The notes: generated by a model from the letters alone, not told the origin. A stretch of 64,000 nucleotides of DNA from Strongylocentrotus purpuratus (GCF_000002235.5 NW_022145551.1:1779001-1843000); one strand, 5' to 3'. Counted from the stretch's first letter, positions 34,701-46,320 are shown. Numbers and translations: made by a program.

Positions 34701-37700
34701 AAAGCAGATCTTGTAGAGCATTGTGTGTCGGGATGGAGGCCTTTCCTCACTTTTTAACTTTGTTAATGTAGTAATAGCGTATATCCATAGGCTAATCATA
34801 ATAATAATAATAATAATAATAATTTGTTAAAGTCCACTTCAATTTTTTTTTAAGTTAAACCAAAAATGGTAATTCTTTTTGCCCAATTGATCGTGAGCCC
34901 GGCAGCCACTGAGCAGCGCCAGATCGACGTTGCCTATCCTTTATTGTTGAACGCCAAACAAGGTAGTAGCAACCTCCCGTCTTTCAACGTCTTTTGGTAT
35001 GACGCGGCCGAGAAAAAAAATCTGTATCAATATTTAATATATATATATATATAACTTTTGTTTTTCAGAGGTGGGCTGCGGAAAGAACTTGACTGCTGAA
35101 GAGATTCTTGAGATCTTAAGAAACGTCAGTATATTTTTGAATTTCAGGACCATCATTTTGAAACGACGTTGTTATCAAATAAACATTAAATCGGAAGTGG
35201 AATCAAATTGAAAAAGTAATGGAATTGGACTGACAAGGGAATTTAGATATAAATGAAACTGAAATTAAATTGAAATTTAAAAAAAAAAAACTTTATATTT
35301 AGTTATTGAGGAAAACCCAAGGTCTATGGTATAAACAAAACTTTCACATTTTATTATAAAAGTAAGTCCTATTTTGCTAGCCTTCTCTCTCTTTCTTTCT
35401 CTCTCTCTCTTTCTGTTCCTCTCTCTCTCTTATTATTTTCTCTCGCTCTCTCTCTCTCTCGTATTCCCTCTCTCTCTCTCTCTCTCTCTTCCTCTTTCTA
35501 TCTCTCTTCCTCTTTCTATCTCTGTCTCTTCCTGTCTCTCTCTCTTATCTATCTCTCTCTTTGTTTCTCTCCCTCTCTCTCTGTCAATCTTCCTCTCTGT
35601 CTGTCTCTCTCTCTCTGTTTGATAAGTTCTGCATTTGATTTCGCAGGTAGAAATCACCTTAGATAACGTAGCAAATGTTGCTGAAGAGTTGGAAGACGTC
35701 ACACGCATGGACCAGAACATCTTCCTAGAGGGTATCAATGTGGTTGCAGAACTTTTCGAGGATATAAATGAAATAAATTCTACAGAAACAAAGGTGGGTA
35801 TTTGTTTCGAGTTCAATTGGATCTATTTATTAAATCATGGTTAAAGAAAAATACCTGTTTCTATCAGCTGAATGCTTGAACAACCGTATGGTTACTACGC
35901 TATACTTTCCGGTATTTAATACCTAGACGTGCTAATAAACAAGTTTACGGTCCCCTTTTCCACGTCTCATAAAGTGCTGTTCAGTAATTACTAGAGTTGT
36001 CAAGGTGATACTTACATAAGTCAATTACAAAGGGAGATCTCAGCATTATTCTGTCACGATTCAATCAGAACTATTTACTGGTACTCATACTATATTTCAT
36101 TTTCTTGAACAATAGGTGACGAAATCTATGGTAGGAATTGTAAATAACATCGCAGCTTTACCTGACGAACTGCTTGGTATGGCCGAAGAAGAGAATAGCT
36201 CTCCAAGCCGTGTTGTCTCGGCTCTCGAAGCACAGCTTGCTGTCGTAGAAGTGGAAAATGGAAGTAGTCGGTTTGTGGAAACCAATGTTGCTGCTGAGGT
36301 AGGGCAGTCAGTCTGTAGTTTCAATCATTTTAGAAAAGGACACAGAAGTTTTGAAAATGTCCAATATATTTGACATTCTACTTTGGCTGTCATACCACTC
36401 AAATGAACGACTGAGGGATTAGGTGTTTGTACAAAATTATTATCAGCTCAATGAACCTTCCTGTATGCCATGCCTGATAAGAGTTTTGTGAATCTCAACC
36501 AATTTAAATAATCATTAAACTTTATCAAAATCGCTTTCAGTACCTGACAAAAGAAAAATTTATAAACGTCACACAGCCAACTATACATGGGAATCGATCC
36601 TTGACCGAAGTGCAAACGGGTACTGAAGAAAAGTGTCATATCGAGCAGGATCATCGAGGAATACGTACTACAAGTGTTTGTTCGATTGTCATTATATCCT
36701 TTCCCTTCACCACCAATAACAATATACCTAGCTCCCATACAAATTTAGGCTGACAGAACTTCTTTGATTTCGGAATGATTATTGTAGAGTCAGACTAGCT
36801 TCTAGGTCTAGTTGCTTTTCTGTCATACATCATAACTTTTCTTCGATATAAGTGCACGCTTTAACATTTCCATATTTTGTGCCCCACACATTTCTTATGT
36901 TATGTATGTTAAAATGTTTAACTAATTTTATTTTCTACATATTAGCTATACATAACTTCATCTGAGCAGTAGCGAATTAATTTCATTGGCCTATTTTCAG
37001 GCTCGTATTGCAGGGACGGTTTTTGTGACCAGCTGTCAATAATTATCTGTTCATACCTGAACTGGCTATTGTTCGCGATTCCACATTATATATTTAAAAA
37101 AAACACCCTCATTCGGTCTTTCCGTTTCAGGTACTTGATGTGACCACCGAGGACATCAGCCAGGGTTATACTGTCTTCATGGCTGTAACTGATGACGGTG
37201 AGAGCATCTCTGACGAAGACTTCAAGGTGGATAGAGGTGACCTAACGCAAGAGCCAGAAGCCGCCCAGGCACAGGCTACACTCTTCATCCCATCGGGTTT
37301 AGCGGACAAGTTTTCTGGACGCAGAGGGCGTCTCGTCATCACGACGTATCGCGTGCCATCTCTGTTCCAGGATACGGGGATTGCGCAGTTCAACCAAGAT
37401 GTGGAAGAATTCAATCGAACCTTGAATTCAAGGATCATTTCGGCGTCTATCAATAACGAAAAGGTGGAGGATTTGAGCGAACCAGTCAGGATATCGTTCA
37501 CTCCTCTAAATCCAGTAAGAAGATATGACAATTAATTTATTGAACTTATAGCGAATACAGAATTGTATCGCGTCACTCAACGAATATATTTACGTTTTAA
37601 AATGACACGAATTGATAAGCAGAGAATACTAAAAGTTGGCAGAAATGGATTGAGAAATTAATGGGTTCATGAGGATACACAAATAGTAAAGACCTATGGT

Positions 37701-37702
37701 GA

Positions 37703-37740
<38 letters not shown>

Positions 37741-40700
37741 GGAGGTAAGGAAATAGAGATGGAGAGGATATGTAAGACAAATCAAGAGAATCTGGTGTAA
37801 ACCTTCGACTGTGATATCATAAACTGATTGGCATCAACAATAATTTGCAAATGCAACAAAGAACTTCATAGATCCATCAACAACAAAAAAAAACAATTTA
37901 CAATAACAATGAACTATATTATACTTCATTTTAGAGAAAAATATTAATTAATCCGTTTAATTTGTACTTTATCTTTATTTTCAGAAGGGGACCGATGCTC
38001 AGTGTGTATTCTGGGACTTTGACGACAAATCCTGGTCCCAACGTGGATGTAACAAGACGAGTAATGACACCAGTGACAGGATTGAATGCGAGTGTAATCA
38101 TCTGACTAACTTCGGAATTCTCATGGTACGTGTTAAACTCTTCGTCCGAAATATCTTCATGTAAACTGATTCATTCATAATCTGTTTACTGAATTGAACA
38201 GGCTAAATCTACCAGTCAAGATTTCATGCTAAAATATGTTAACAGGTCTTTGCCTCAAAGGTATAGTGACTAGTATATATGAAATGATTCCATCCATATC
38301 AGAAGCTTGCATAAACTATATTATATATTCTTTAAAACTACCCAAGGACAAAAAAATGTGAGGTACGGAGGCCAAGTCCTATGTAATTGATCAACCTATA
38401 ACATCAACAACTCTGTATCACTCCAAAGCTTCAAAACAAATTTATTTAAAATAAAAAAATAAATATGATATGATTAGTTTGGTGATTTACCCCGACAAGC
38501 AACTGTGCATTTGTATCCCTTCCCTCCAAGTACTGGTTCATCATCTTATCTCCCCCTTTCTCACTTAATTGCTTTTTTTAAGGTATGTATTCTTTGTATT
38601 TTAATAATGTACATTATTTGTATTCAATTGTTTTTGGAATGGGGAAAAATAACTTAAATGAAAAAGACATGTTTGCCGTGTATGGTAAATAAATTATTAA
38701 CCAAGATTCGAATAAGTCCCACGTATGAGTATGACTCATTTGATTAATTGGGCACGAATTTTTACAGCAGTTTTAAAGTTGTTATTATTTTACGGTTTAT
38801 CAACTACATTTCAAAATGAAAATGTCGTGACCCAAAGTTTCGTGTCCTTATCAACATTTTACGAAGTGGGTATTTTTTCTTAAATATTTTTGGCGTTTGT
38901 TTGGTTTTGTCCGTATAAAAAACGTACATGCATACATAATTTCTATTAAAATAAAAAATAATGATAATTACTTAAGCATTTAATACGGATGGATCGCTCT
39001 ATTCAGAGCCATTCATTTAATGGCTCTGTTCTTTCTAGAGGTCTGGATTCGTTCATTTCCATCAGGATTTTGTCCCAGTCTTTCATTAGTCTGAGAGCAC
39101 TGTGGTCTATTAGTAGAGGCCCTTGACTCGCTAGTCAATAAAAGGCCGGTTCTTATTTCATACCTCTGTCGCCCACATTTCCTGCAAGCCGCTGAAGATG
39201 AGGGACTCAACGAACTCGGACGCCCAGGCTTTTCAGAAATCACGTCATCTTCGGCTTGCAGAATGTAGGCGAAGATCAAGGTGGTGGAGATTTAATATTA
39301 AAACTATTAAATTGTCTAGACTCTTGAATATTGACTCACATACGAGAGGTCGTATCCAAGATTCGATCCTTTCCTGTGCTTCCATCATTGGATAAGGTGC
39401 TCACATTGTCCCTCTAAACCCAGGGATTTTTCTTGAATACCGGGAAACACTGGGGTGATAATAATAGTTATTACACATACGAGGTTCTTTTTCCGTAGAA
39501 TAAATCATGTATTTGATTCTATTTCTTTGATCTAGTGAAATACTGCTTTTCCTATGTTTAATTCCTCACTCCATGGACCTAATAACTTATTAGGTTATTA
39601 GGTCCATGCTCACTCCATCGGATAAAGAATCAGCGTGCAATACCAATGTGGCTACTCGGGGTAAATAAGACCCAATTATTGTTTAATCATTTTTCTTTAT
39701 TACGCCTATAAGGTCAACGTGAGATTTGAAATTTGAATCCCATAATAGGGGCTCACCTTGTGTCTAAGTGGACGATTTCAGAATAGATAACAATGTCATG
39801 TTTTCTCAGTTAATTTCGAACCTTTATTTTCTTTTCGTTATAGGATATCTATGGAGGAGAACATTTATCGGTTGAGGCAGATTTCATCCTCAAGATCGTT
39901 AGCTATGTTGGTTGCCTGATTTCAATATCGGGCCTTGTTATGACAATCTTTACATATGCCACAAACAAGTGAGTACCATTATCAAGTGCCAAATTATTAT
40001 ACAACATTGTCTTCATAAATAATAAGAAACCATTTATGTTCAGCACATGGAGAAGAATTTGAATCCGCTTAAAATTTATATTCGTTTTTGTTTCATTTAA
40101 TATAGACATCAACATTTAATAAAATAAATACATGTCTAAATTGAGGGGGCGCGATAGGTCAGTCGGTGGAGCAGTGGTCTCGTAATCCGGTGACCCGAGT
40201 TCGAAACCAAGGCGATGCGCTAGTGCCCTTTGGTAAGGCATTAATCCTCATTACCAGGTCCCTCGGAGAGGACCTAAAGCCGTCGGCCGTCTGGTTCCTT
40301 ACGTACAAGCATTTATGCTTTCTTAGCAGTCAGGTAAAATAACAACCACCACATGTTAATACGATGATGATCGCCTCCAATGTAGATTGTTTCGGAATAA
40401 AGCTGTCAACGATATTAAACATAATGATAAAAGAATGTGATTATCCTAATCCTAACCTGAACCCTAACTGAAACAAATCAAATAATCCTCTCCTTCAAAA
40501 AAGTTATTTCAAGTCAGCTTGAGACTTCCACATGTTCAGTTAAAGGTCATTTTAGAGAATTTAAGGAAATGGTAAATTTGTTTATGAATTTTAGTTATTT
40601 TATTATGATAATGCAGCATTCACAGAGCATCTTCTGGTTTTCTTTCTCATCTCTCAGAAAGCTTCGAGACCGGAAACCCAACCAGATTCTCCTATCCCTC

Positions 40701-43196
40701 TGCTGTGCTTTGCTAGGACTCTATGTGGTCTTTATAGTCATGATATCAGTGGACACTAAACGGGATGTGACTGAGCTCTCCCCTCTCCCTTGCTCGATCC
40801 TGGCTGCATTCCTCCAATATTTCATCCTGGCAGCTATTTTCTGGATGGCCGTTGAGGGCTTCAACATGCATAATCTCCTCGCACTGGTCCGAAATTATTA
40901 TTTGCCACGGTTTATGAAGAAAGCTTCGTTGATCGCATGGGGTAAGATTTCATCTGCTCCATGAATTAATACAGGGGCGTTACTAGAAGGAGAAGATTGG
41001 ACATGGGATGTCCCCTCCCTTATTCCGTCGGCAAACATATGCAATAAATGTATCCACAGCATTATTTTTTTAATAGATATATTAACATCAATTGCCACAC
41101 TTTGAGCGAGAGGGCAGAATATTCATTGTGCGTTATTCGCTGTTACCGATTATTTGGCTATACTCGGTTTTCCGAAGATGTGTATGCCCGTCGGGGCACC
41201 GATAAAGCGGTTATTATAACATGAATCCACCTACCGCCTCCCCTCGCCCGAAAAGTTAATGTAGGAAATTTATCTTTCACACTTATCATGATCATTGTTG
41301 GCAAGGGAATACAATTTAAAGAAGTGCTTGTTTGAAGCCCCTTATATGTAGTAGAACTGTTCTGGAGAAATTCCCGAACCCGTTCGCTTATTTCATCTCA
41401 TTCTAGTTATTCCATTCATTTATATTTCTTCAGGGTTTCCTGTTCAACAAAAGTTGGTCTTTCATAGGGCCCTGACAATCCATTAAAACTATATGCATTA
41501 AAACAAGATAAAATCATACAATCAAGTAGCATAAACACATAACGTTATTACTACACCTTATAAACTAATTCAATGAAATTGTTCGAGCTTAAAAACATAA
41601 TACAAAGTAAACATCAATAACAAAGCCTGAAAGGATGAGCAAATTTTCATTATATATGTAGGTCACTTGCTGAGAGACAAAAAGGAAAGAAATATAGAAA
41701 GAAAGAACCAAAAACAGAAAGGAATTAGAAATACAAAAATAAAGAAGAAAGAAGAGGGGAAAGACAGGGAGAGGAAGAAAAGGACTAATATGAACTTAAA
41801 CACTCTCAATTTTTTTTTTTTTTTTGTAGGTTGCCCTTTGTTAATAGTCGGGATTACTGCAGCTGCTTCAAGACAATACTACGCACAGACAGATTTGTAA
41901 GTTTCGTCATGCAGAATATCTTTTGTTAACACATCGGGTTTTGTATTCCTCTGCCGTCAAAGGTAGTGCAGGGGGAATTACTTCTGCATTATGAAAACAA
42001 TGGTGTTTTATATCTCAAATGCAATTTGTTGTGAACGTTATAAATAATGAAAGTTAGTTCTTAATATGGGCATGCGCAAAGAACTGAATGGTGAAATTAT
42101 CGATTTCTTATCAAGAAACCTATAACATTCTGTATATGTACTTTGTTATTATTTTTTGTTATGATTTTACATGATTTTATAACCTAATATTACTTTGTTG
42201 ATCCTCTCTCAAATTGGTAATCATCTCTCAAATCTCTCAATTTGACACCTTGTTGATGTACTCCGAAGATCAAGATACATTAATCTTGATCTAAGGAGAC
42301 ACGAACAAAGTTAACGTTGTTGTGACAGATCGAATTTTGTGTTCTTTGACACTCTGTAAGAGATAACATCCCATTATATTGGTATCATGACTTAACACGA
42401 TCGCAAAGAACTTGAAAATCAAGTAAAGGCCATTTCAAGAGCCTGTTATATGTGCTTAGTATAAGGAAAGGCGCTTTCTCAATGTAACATTGGCATGCTT
42501 AATATTTGTATTAATATTAATAATATTTATGTCAGTGTAATGTTTGCACATTTCTAAAGGTGACACACATTTATCTCAAGTCTTGGTGATCTTCTTATAC
42601 ACTCAATTCAGAAATATAAATCCGTTAAGATGATGTTTTATTTCATTTAAATTTTGTGTTATAGTTGCTTCCTTGCATTCTGGCCTTTAATCGGTGGTCT
42701 CCTAATACCTATTGGTGTCGTCATGATCTTCAACTTGTTCATCTATGTTCGGGTCCTCATGCGACTGAACACTAAAACTATGAAAGGGAAACACCTTGAT
42801 AAAACAGAGAAGCGCCTGCGGATTCGACGATTCCAGAACGCAGTTTGCATCCTGACTCTAATGGGTCTCACGTGGTCGCTTGGTTACCTGAGCATCATAC
42901 AACCAGCCAGTGCGGTTGTGCAAGGAATCTTCACTGTACTGAACTCTCTTCAGGGGTATTTCATCTTCATGCTCTATTGTGTTATGCAGCCTCAGGTGCG
43001 CTTGACATGGCGTTCCCAGTTCAAATGCTGCTTACCTAAATATTTCACGACGCCCTCTGCGGTCAGTTCCGGTTCTGGACAACCCAGCTCAACGCTCCAG
43101 AACAGCTCAGCAGACCTGAAGGACGGCCCGTTTCCAACTCGGACTCCAGCGGAAATCCAGAGACAGGAGGCTAGCTCTACTGGAGAGACTTTCTAG
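28167..43196 (+). CDS. Adhesion G-protein-coupled receptor with duplicated novel ectodomain module
   Basis: Thirteen exons join in compatible phase into 1299 codons plus stop: 28167-28980, 29552-29794, 32922-33617, 34017-34244, 35069-35124, 35647-35793, 36116-36298, 37131-37514, 37985-38125, 39844-39968, 40658-40941, 41830-41896, 42665-43196. Layout by residue: signal peptide 1-20; novel module 1 about 40-352; novel module 2 about 353-660; GAIN domain about 661-964 ending in a canonical GPS (FWDFD, GC, CECNHLTNFGILM, cleavage expected between L and T); seven TM segments about 970-1240; cytoplasmic tail ending ETF. The Stachel-type tethered agonist TNFGILM is intact. It is a cell-surface receptor of family B2. 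The extracellular modules match no adhesion domain I know, so the ligand is unknown. The second extracellular loop looks short, so a small missed exon between 41896 and 42665 cannot be excluded. Confidence 0.88.
29552..29794 (+). CDS. GPCR exon 2: second part of module 1
   Basis: 81 codons, phase 1 on both sides, with acceptor AATACAG and donor GTGAGC. It includes RRSFSTDLILSLL, ARCSML and SLCIFVENAFT. It is homologous to exon 4. Confidence 0.85.
30713..30920. mobile_element. 208-bp CACTA-ended foldback MITE with perfect 72-bp arms
   Basis: The arms 30713-30784 and 30849-30920 are exact inverses, begin CACTATGAACATG and end CATGTTCATAGTG. Both sides carry TCT, a possible 3-bp target duplication. 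CACTA ends with 2-3 bp duplications are the hallmark of the EnSpm/CMC superfamily; the assignment is inference because no transposase is present. Confidence 0.85.
31690..31800. repeat. C tract followed by (CAAAA)n and (CAA)n
   Basis: Low-complexity sequence; open frames across it are poly-Lys/Asn/Gln or their reverse and are not genes. Confidence 0.85.
32560..32826 (+). mobile_element. Probable CR1-like LINE 3' end
   Basis: GTACCTGGACCCCCAGGAAG then GACACTGAACGGGCAATCC, ending in AATAAATACAATACAATACA. A truncated 3' UTR with repeat tail is the usual remnant of this clade. Borders are approximate. Confidence 0.45.
32922..33617 (+). CDS. GPCR exon 3: first part of module 2
   Basis: Phase 1 on both sides. 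It repeats exon 1: INAAGGVWIQERTIDSLAFG corresponds to INAAGGIWQQDRVIDSMAYA. The six cysteines and a dibasic NRKRRQ at the equivalent place are conserved. Confidence 0.88.
34017..34244 (+). CDS. GPCR exon 4: second part of module 2
   Basis: 76 codons, phase 1 on both sides, with acceptor CACATAG and donor GTGAGT. AERRAFGRDALESFLDIF, ERCMMI and DICNALETAFT match exon 2. Confidence 0.87.
34295..34640 (+). mobile_element. Two transposon-end fragments in GPCR intron 4
   Basis: 34295-34388 matches the internal end of the GGGACTTTTAGATT family (TTTTAGATTTGCACGTCGAC). From 34389 a TTAACCCTAAAAAGGCCGG sequence matches the left part of the TTAA element at 54650-55383. No matching right end was found, so the second element is truncated. 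Confidence 0.6.
35069..35124 (+). CDS. GPCR exon 5: start of the GAIN region
   Basis: A 56-base exon (phase 1 in, phase 0 out) after TTTTTCAG with donor GTCAGT, reading EVGCGKNLTAEEILEILRN. The frame links module 2 to the GAIN domain. Confidence 0.7.
35380..35626. repeat. CT-rich tract before GPCR exon 6
   Basis: About 245 bases of CTCTCT with small variations, directly upstream of the exon 6 acceptor at 35646; it may act as an unusually long polypyrimidine tract. Confidence 0.8.
35647..35793 (+). CDS. GPCR exon 6: GAIN subdomain A
   Basis: 49 codons, phase 0 on both sides. Helical acidic sequence such as VANVAEELEDVTRMDQNIFL is typical of the alpha-helical GAIN subdomain A. Confidence 0.8.
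36116..36298 (+). CDS. GPCR exon 7: GAIN subdomain A/B
   Basis: 61 codons, phase 0 on both sides, with acceptor AATAG and donor GTAGGG. SRVVSALEAQLAVVEV is typical of the GAIN transition into strands. Confidence 0.8.
37131..37514 (+). CDS. GPCR exon 8: GAIN subdomain B
   Basis: 128 codons, phase 0 on both sides. It contains ATLFIPSGLADKFSG, RLVITTYRVPSLF and EPVRISFTPLNP, the strand-rich part that precedes the GPS. Confidence 0.88.
37985..38125 (+). CDS. GPCR exon 9: GPS autoproteolysis motif
   Basis: 47 codons, phase 0 on both sides. All four GPS cysteines, the FWD pair and the HLT cleavage triad are present, so self-cleavage is expected. Confidence 0.92.
38126..39843 (+). other. GPCR intron 9 with retroelement tail and hairpin
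   Basis: A possible LINE tail (GGTAAATAAATTATTAA) lies at about 38680-38700. A 37-bp near-perfect hairpin lies at 39572-39608 (CATGGACCTAATAAC and inverse). No exon was recognised. Confidence 0.45.
39844..39968 (+). CDS. GPCR exon 10: TM1
   Basis: Phase 0 in, phase 2 out. The hydrophobic segment IVSYVGCLISISGLVMTIFT is TM1. The donor is GTGAGT. Confidence 0.88.
40143..40345 (+). mobile_element. tRNA-derived SINE in a GPCR intron
   Basis: The head has A-box-like GGTCAGTCGGTGG and a good B box GAGTTCGAAACC, then GTGCCCTTTGGTAAGGCATT, AATCCTCATTACC and TGCTTTCTTAGCAGTCAGG. The same family is found at 43872, 52008 and in both foldback elements. Confidence 0.8.
40658..40941 (+). CDS. GPCR exon 11: TM2 and TM3
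   Basis: Phase 2 in, phase 1 out. It contains KLRDRKPNQILLSLCCALLG (TM2) and CSILAAFLQYFILAAIFWMA followed by VEGFNMHNLL (TM3, typical B2 family). Confidence 0.92.
41830..41896 (+). CDS. GPCR exon 12: TM4
   Basis: A 67-base exon, phase 1 in, phase 2 out, encoding GCPLLIVGITAAASRQYY. It joins exon 11 as AWGCPLLIVGI, the usual TM4 sequence of adhesion GPCRs. Confidence 0.85.
42665..43196 (+). CDS. GPCR exon 13: TM5-TM7 and tail
   Basis: It contains FWPLIGGLLIPIGVVMIFNL (TM5), LTLMGLTWSLGYL (TM6, family signature), GIFTVLNSLQGYFIFMLYCV (TM7) and a Ser/Gln-rich tail ending at a TAG stop. The last residues ETF could bind a class III PDZ domain, which is speculative. Confidence 0.92.
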
Positions 43197-43579
43197 AGCT
43201 TTGTATGATAATGCTGGTACAGAGTGGTGAAGATACCATGTAGAACTGATAGATTTTGGATTGGACCAAAGAGTTGTAAAAAAATCACACATTCGAGTAT
43301 GTTTTCGATGCATTTATAGCAGTTCATTCCGAACGTTCTATGAATACATCACTTATTTCTTCTGTTACAGATCTCCTTGTAGTTGATTGAATTTCCGTTG
43401 ATTTTCATTATTCGAACTGTTAGCGGTGGACTTCTAACTGGATGGTTTTTGTGTAATAGGATTATTTCCCTTTTAACGAGTGAGTGAAGAAGATGCATTT
43501 TTTAAACATGTTTATGATATACATTATGATTTTTTCGCATGGTATAATTGGTATGAAGGTAACCTATACGTATGCTGCA

Positions 43580-43585
43580 AATAAA
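43580..43585 (+). terminator. Polyadenylation signal of the adhesion GPCR gene
   Basis: The first AATAAA after the stop codon, about 385 bases downstream. It is a reasonable 3' UTR end, inferred from position only. Confidence 0.5.
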
Positions 43586-43871
43586 ACAGATAGTTTTATG
43601 TTTCACGTGGAAAACGAAAGCATTATTTGATTATATACAGATTAAATTGAGAATCTCACCAATTAATTTAACAAATATTATGAATGAAACATAAATAGTA
43701 ATATGAGAATATAAGATTTATATATTGAATTATGGGAGGTGAAATTATAACCCCTTGGGAAACAATATTCTTGATGCTGCTACCAATGTGGTCCATATTT
43801 TCTACCAGGTATTCCCTTTCCCCTTCCATCCTTGATCGAATTATCGTTTCTTCTGCCAATGAGAATACGGA

Positions 43872-44520
43872 TGCGCGATGGCTCCGTGGTAGAGCATCGG
43901 TCTCTTAACCGGGAAGTCCCAGGTTTGAAACCAAGTCGAGGCGCCAGTGCCCTTTGGTATTGGCATTAATCCTCATTACCAGGGTTTTCGGAGATTACTT
44001 AAAGCTGTCTTTTCTTTTCTTTTTACAATGCCATTGATTTCATAAATTTGCTTTCTCTTCTTCTTCTTCTTCTGCCTCTTCTTCTTCCACTTATTTTTCG
44101 TCTTCCTCTTCTTCTTCTTCCTTCATTATTTCCTATACTCATTATTCTATTTGTCTTTCCTTCTCACATTCACTCTTCGTGTATGTCATTACAATCTCAT
44201 ACTATACTACTCCGTTTTCGTCTCCTATAATACCTTTTTCACATACAAGCTATGCTTTTTATTTAGGCTCCCCACATGTTACATTGTTTTACCTTGCCTG
44301 ACAAATCTATATATTTCGAAACTTCGTATATACTTATTTTCCGTACATTATACTTGATTTGAAATCTTTAATTTGGTTTGTGTGTGTAATCTACTCTGAC
44401 TTAATATAAGCTTGTAAAAAAAAATTGAATTGTTTTTTTATGTAAATGTGGAATAAATAAACTTCAAACTTCAAACTACTACAAATGCTTTCTAAGTAGT
44501 CAGGTAAAACAAACAAACAA
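43872..44520 (+). mobile_element. tRNA-derived SINE split by a retroelement insertion
   Basis: The SINE head and body (43872-44009: CCAGGTTTGAAACC, GTGCCCTTTGG, TTAATCCTCATTACCAGG) resume at about 44480 as AAATGCTTTCTAAGTAGTCA. Comparison with the copy at 40143 shows the middle segment is an insertion. Confidence 0.7.
44010..44479 (+). mobile_element. Retroelement tail inserted in a SINE
   Basis: It starts with TC-rich sequence and ends GTGGAATAAATAAACTTCAA followed by a short (ACTTCAA)n tail, typical of a CR1-type 3' end. No coding part survives. Confidence 0.5.
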
Positions 44521-44682
44521 GAATGTTCCTTATTGTCAAATTTTGCATGTTTTTACATGATCTGATTGTCTTCATTGAGTAACTAATATAGCTGCGGTTA
44601 GAGTACAATCCTCCAGAATTTGCGTTATGAATTCAATTTCGGTAGGAAATTGATTGCAGGGAAAACTTCACAGGAGCACATT

Positions 44683-44885
44683 TAGCCTTTTGACAAGGCC
44701 TCGTGACTCTGGCTATGTCCACCCTAATTAGCCGCTGAGATGAGTCTAGAGACCCGGGGTGAACGCGCGATCGAGTGTCTTTACTTGGCTGGGCCACTCG
44801 CTCTGGCGTTCACTCGGGTTTTTCGCGATTAGTCTCTTTTAAGTCACTCCGCGTCTTTCAGACATGAGGCCTTGTCTAAAGGCTA
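44683..44885. mobile_element. Inverted-repeat element with TAGCCTTT...AAAGGCTA ends
   Basis: TAGCCTTTTGACAAGGCCTC on the left and GAGGCCTTGTCTAAAGGCTA on the right are inverse with one difference. The flanks GAGCACAT and GAGCGCAT could be an 8-bp hAT-type target duplication with one change; this is tentative. Confidence 0.55.
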
Positions 44886-44916
44886 GAGCGCATTTGACGT
44901 ACAACCGTCAACAATG

Positions 44917-45139
44917 ATTAAACAGAGAATGCTTTGATTTTCTTCCTTCTTCCGTTTTGGCTTGACTGTTGATATGAAGTAAATAAACCAACATGAAAAA
45001 AAATACTGTGATGTTTTTGTGTTTACTAAAATGAATGACCTTTCACCATTACGACGTATTGTCTGAGTCAATATGTTTATGGTAATAATGTCGGCCACAC
45101 TCGCTCTCTGCAATGTTTTTTGTCAACCTTCACTATCCT

Positions 45140-45170
<31 letters not shown>

Positions 45171-45206
45171 TTCTCTAATATACACTCACACTCACACGAA
45201 CACGTG

Positions 45207-45244
<38 letters not shown>

Positions 45245-46030
45245 CACAACAACATAACACACACAAAAGCCCAATGTAAACAAACAAACAGAGCACATCA
45301 AAAAACACTAACAACAACAATTTAAAGAAAACAAAAGTACCCCGACTTTAATAATTTGGTCAGGCGACAATCTGCCTTTGGAGTTAGGGATAAGTCTCCC
45401 ATTTGTCGAGTACAAAAATGCCACAAATTTCTGTTATTCTCTTAGGCACTTTCTCGCTTGAGACATTACACAAACTATATTGTGGAGAGCATATTACGAA
45501 TGTCCTCTAAACAGAAAGACTCTCCCGAGTCTTTAATCTTTAAAAAGAAAAAATTTTGCCATTATGTGTGTTGGAAGATGTGGGCAATTTGTCACGCGCT
45601 TTGTCATATAGTGCCCATTACCTTGTAGTGATTCAAACTTTCAGAAATTCATAACTTTCTAACTTTTTGTCCGATTTCCTTCCAAACTTTCACCAGTCTG
45701 CTTCTCTGGTTTTTCTGCTCTTCTTTTAGTCTAGAATAGTTTGCTGTTAGGGTAGGATTTATTGTTAAAAGTTCGTACTGCTTTCTGAATAGCAGTCAGG
45801 CACGTATACTTGATGCTTTCTGATGCATATAACAAGTTACGTGTTTTTATTTTTTAGAATGAAATTATGCCCGCTTTGATTTTCTTCCTTCTTCCGTCTT
45901 GGCTTGACTGTTGATATGAAGCTAATAAACCAACATGAAAAAAATACTGTGATGTTTCTGTGTTTACTAAAATGAATGTCCTTGGACCATTACGACGTAT
46001 TGTCTGAGTCAATATGTTTTGGAAATGATG
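44917..46030 (+). repeat. Pair of ~160-bp direct repeats around a long repeat, copy 2
   Basis: TTTGATTTTCTTCCTTCTTC...ATTGTCTGAGTCAATATG occurs at 44917-45075 and again at 45878-46018. Between them lies 45240-45805, the second, MITE-free copy of the 13330-14425 repeat. Together this could be a degraded transposon with terminal direct repeats. Confidence 0.6.
45140..45260. repeat. CT and CA microsatellites
   Basis: A (CT)n tract at 45140-45165 and a (CA)n tract at about 45210-45250; no gene. Confidence 0.85.
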
Positions 46031-46037
46031 TCTCCCG

Positions 46038-46076
46038 AATTCTCTCTCTCTCTCTCTCTTTCTCTCTCTTTCTCCG

Positions 46077-46119
<43 letters not shown>

Positions 46120-46278
46120 CTGTCCGTATGTCTATCTGTCTGTCTCCCTCTCTCTGCCTCTTTCTATCTCTGTATATTTCTCTCTCTCTATCTCTGTCTG
46201 TCCGTCTGTTTCTCTTTCTCTCCCTCTGTCTCTATCGTTGTCTGTCTTTCTTTTTCTTTCTCTCTCTTACTTTCTCTC

Positions 46279-46319
<41 letters not shown>

Positions 46320-46320
46320 A
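46038..46320. repeat. Long CT-rich low-complexity tract
   Basis: About 280 bases of CTCTCT variants. All six frames stay open only because of composition; the Ser/Leu-rich frames are not genes. Confidence 0.9.

Noticed and set aside
34866..35054. Frame with MVILFAQLIVSPAATEQRQI as a possible GPCR exon
   Set aside because: No convincing acceptor or donor keeps the phase; exon 4 joins exon 5 in frame without it.
40143..40210. Possible tRNA gene
   Set aside because: It has A and B boxes but does not fold into a clean cloverleaf with acceptor stem and continues into a repeated SINE body.
44917..46030. LTR retrotransposon with short LTRs
   Set aside because: The ~160-bp direct repeats lack TG...CA ends, primer site and gag-pol frames; recorded only as direct repeats.
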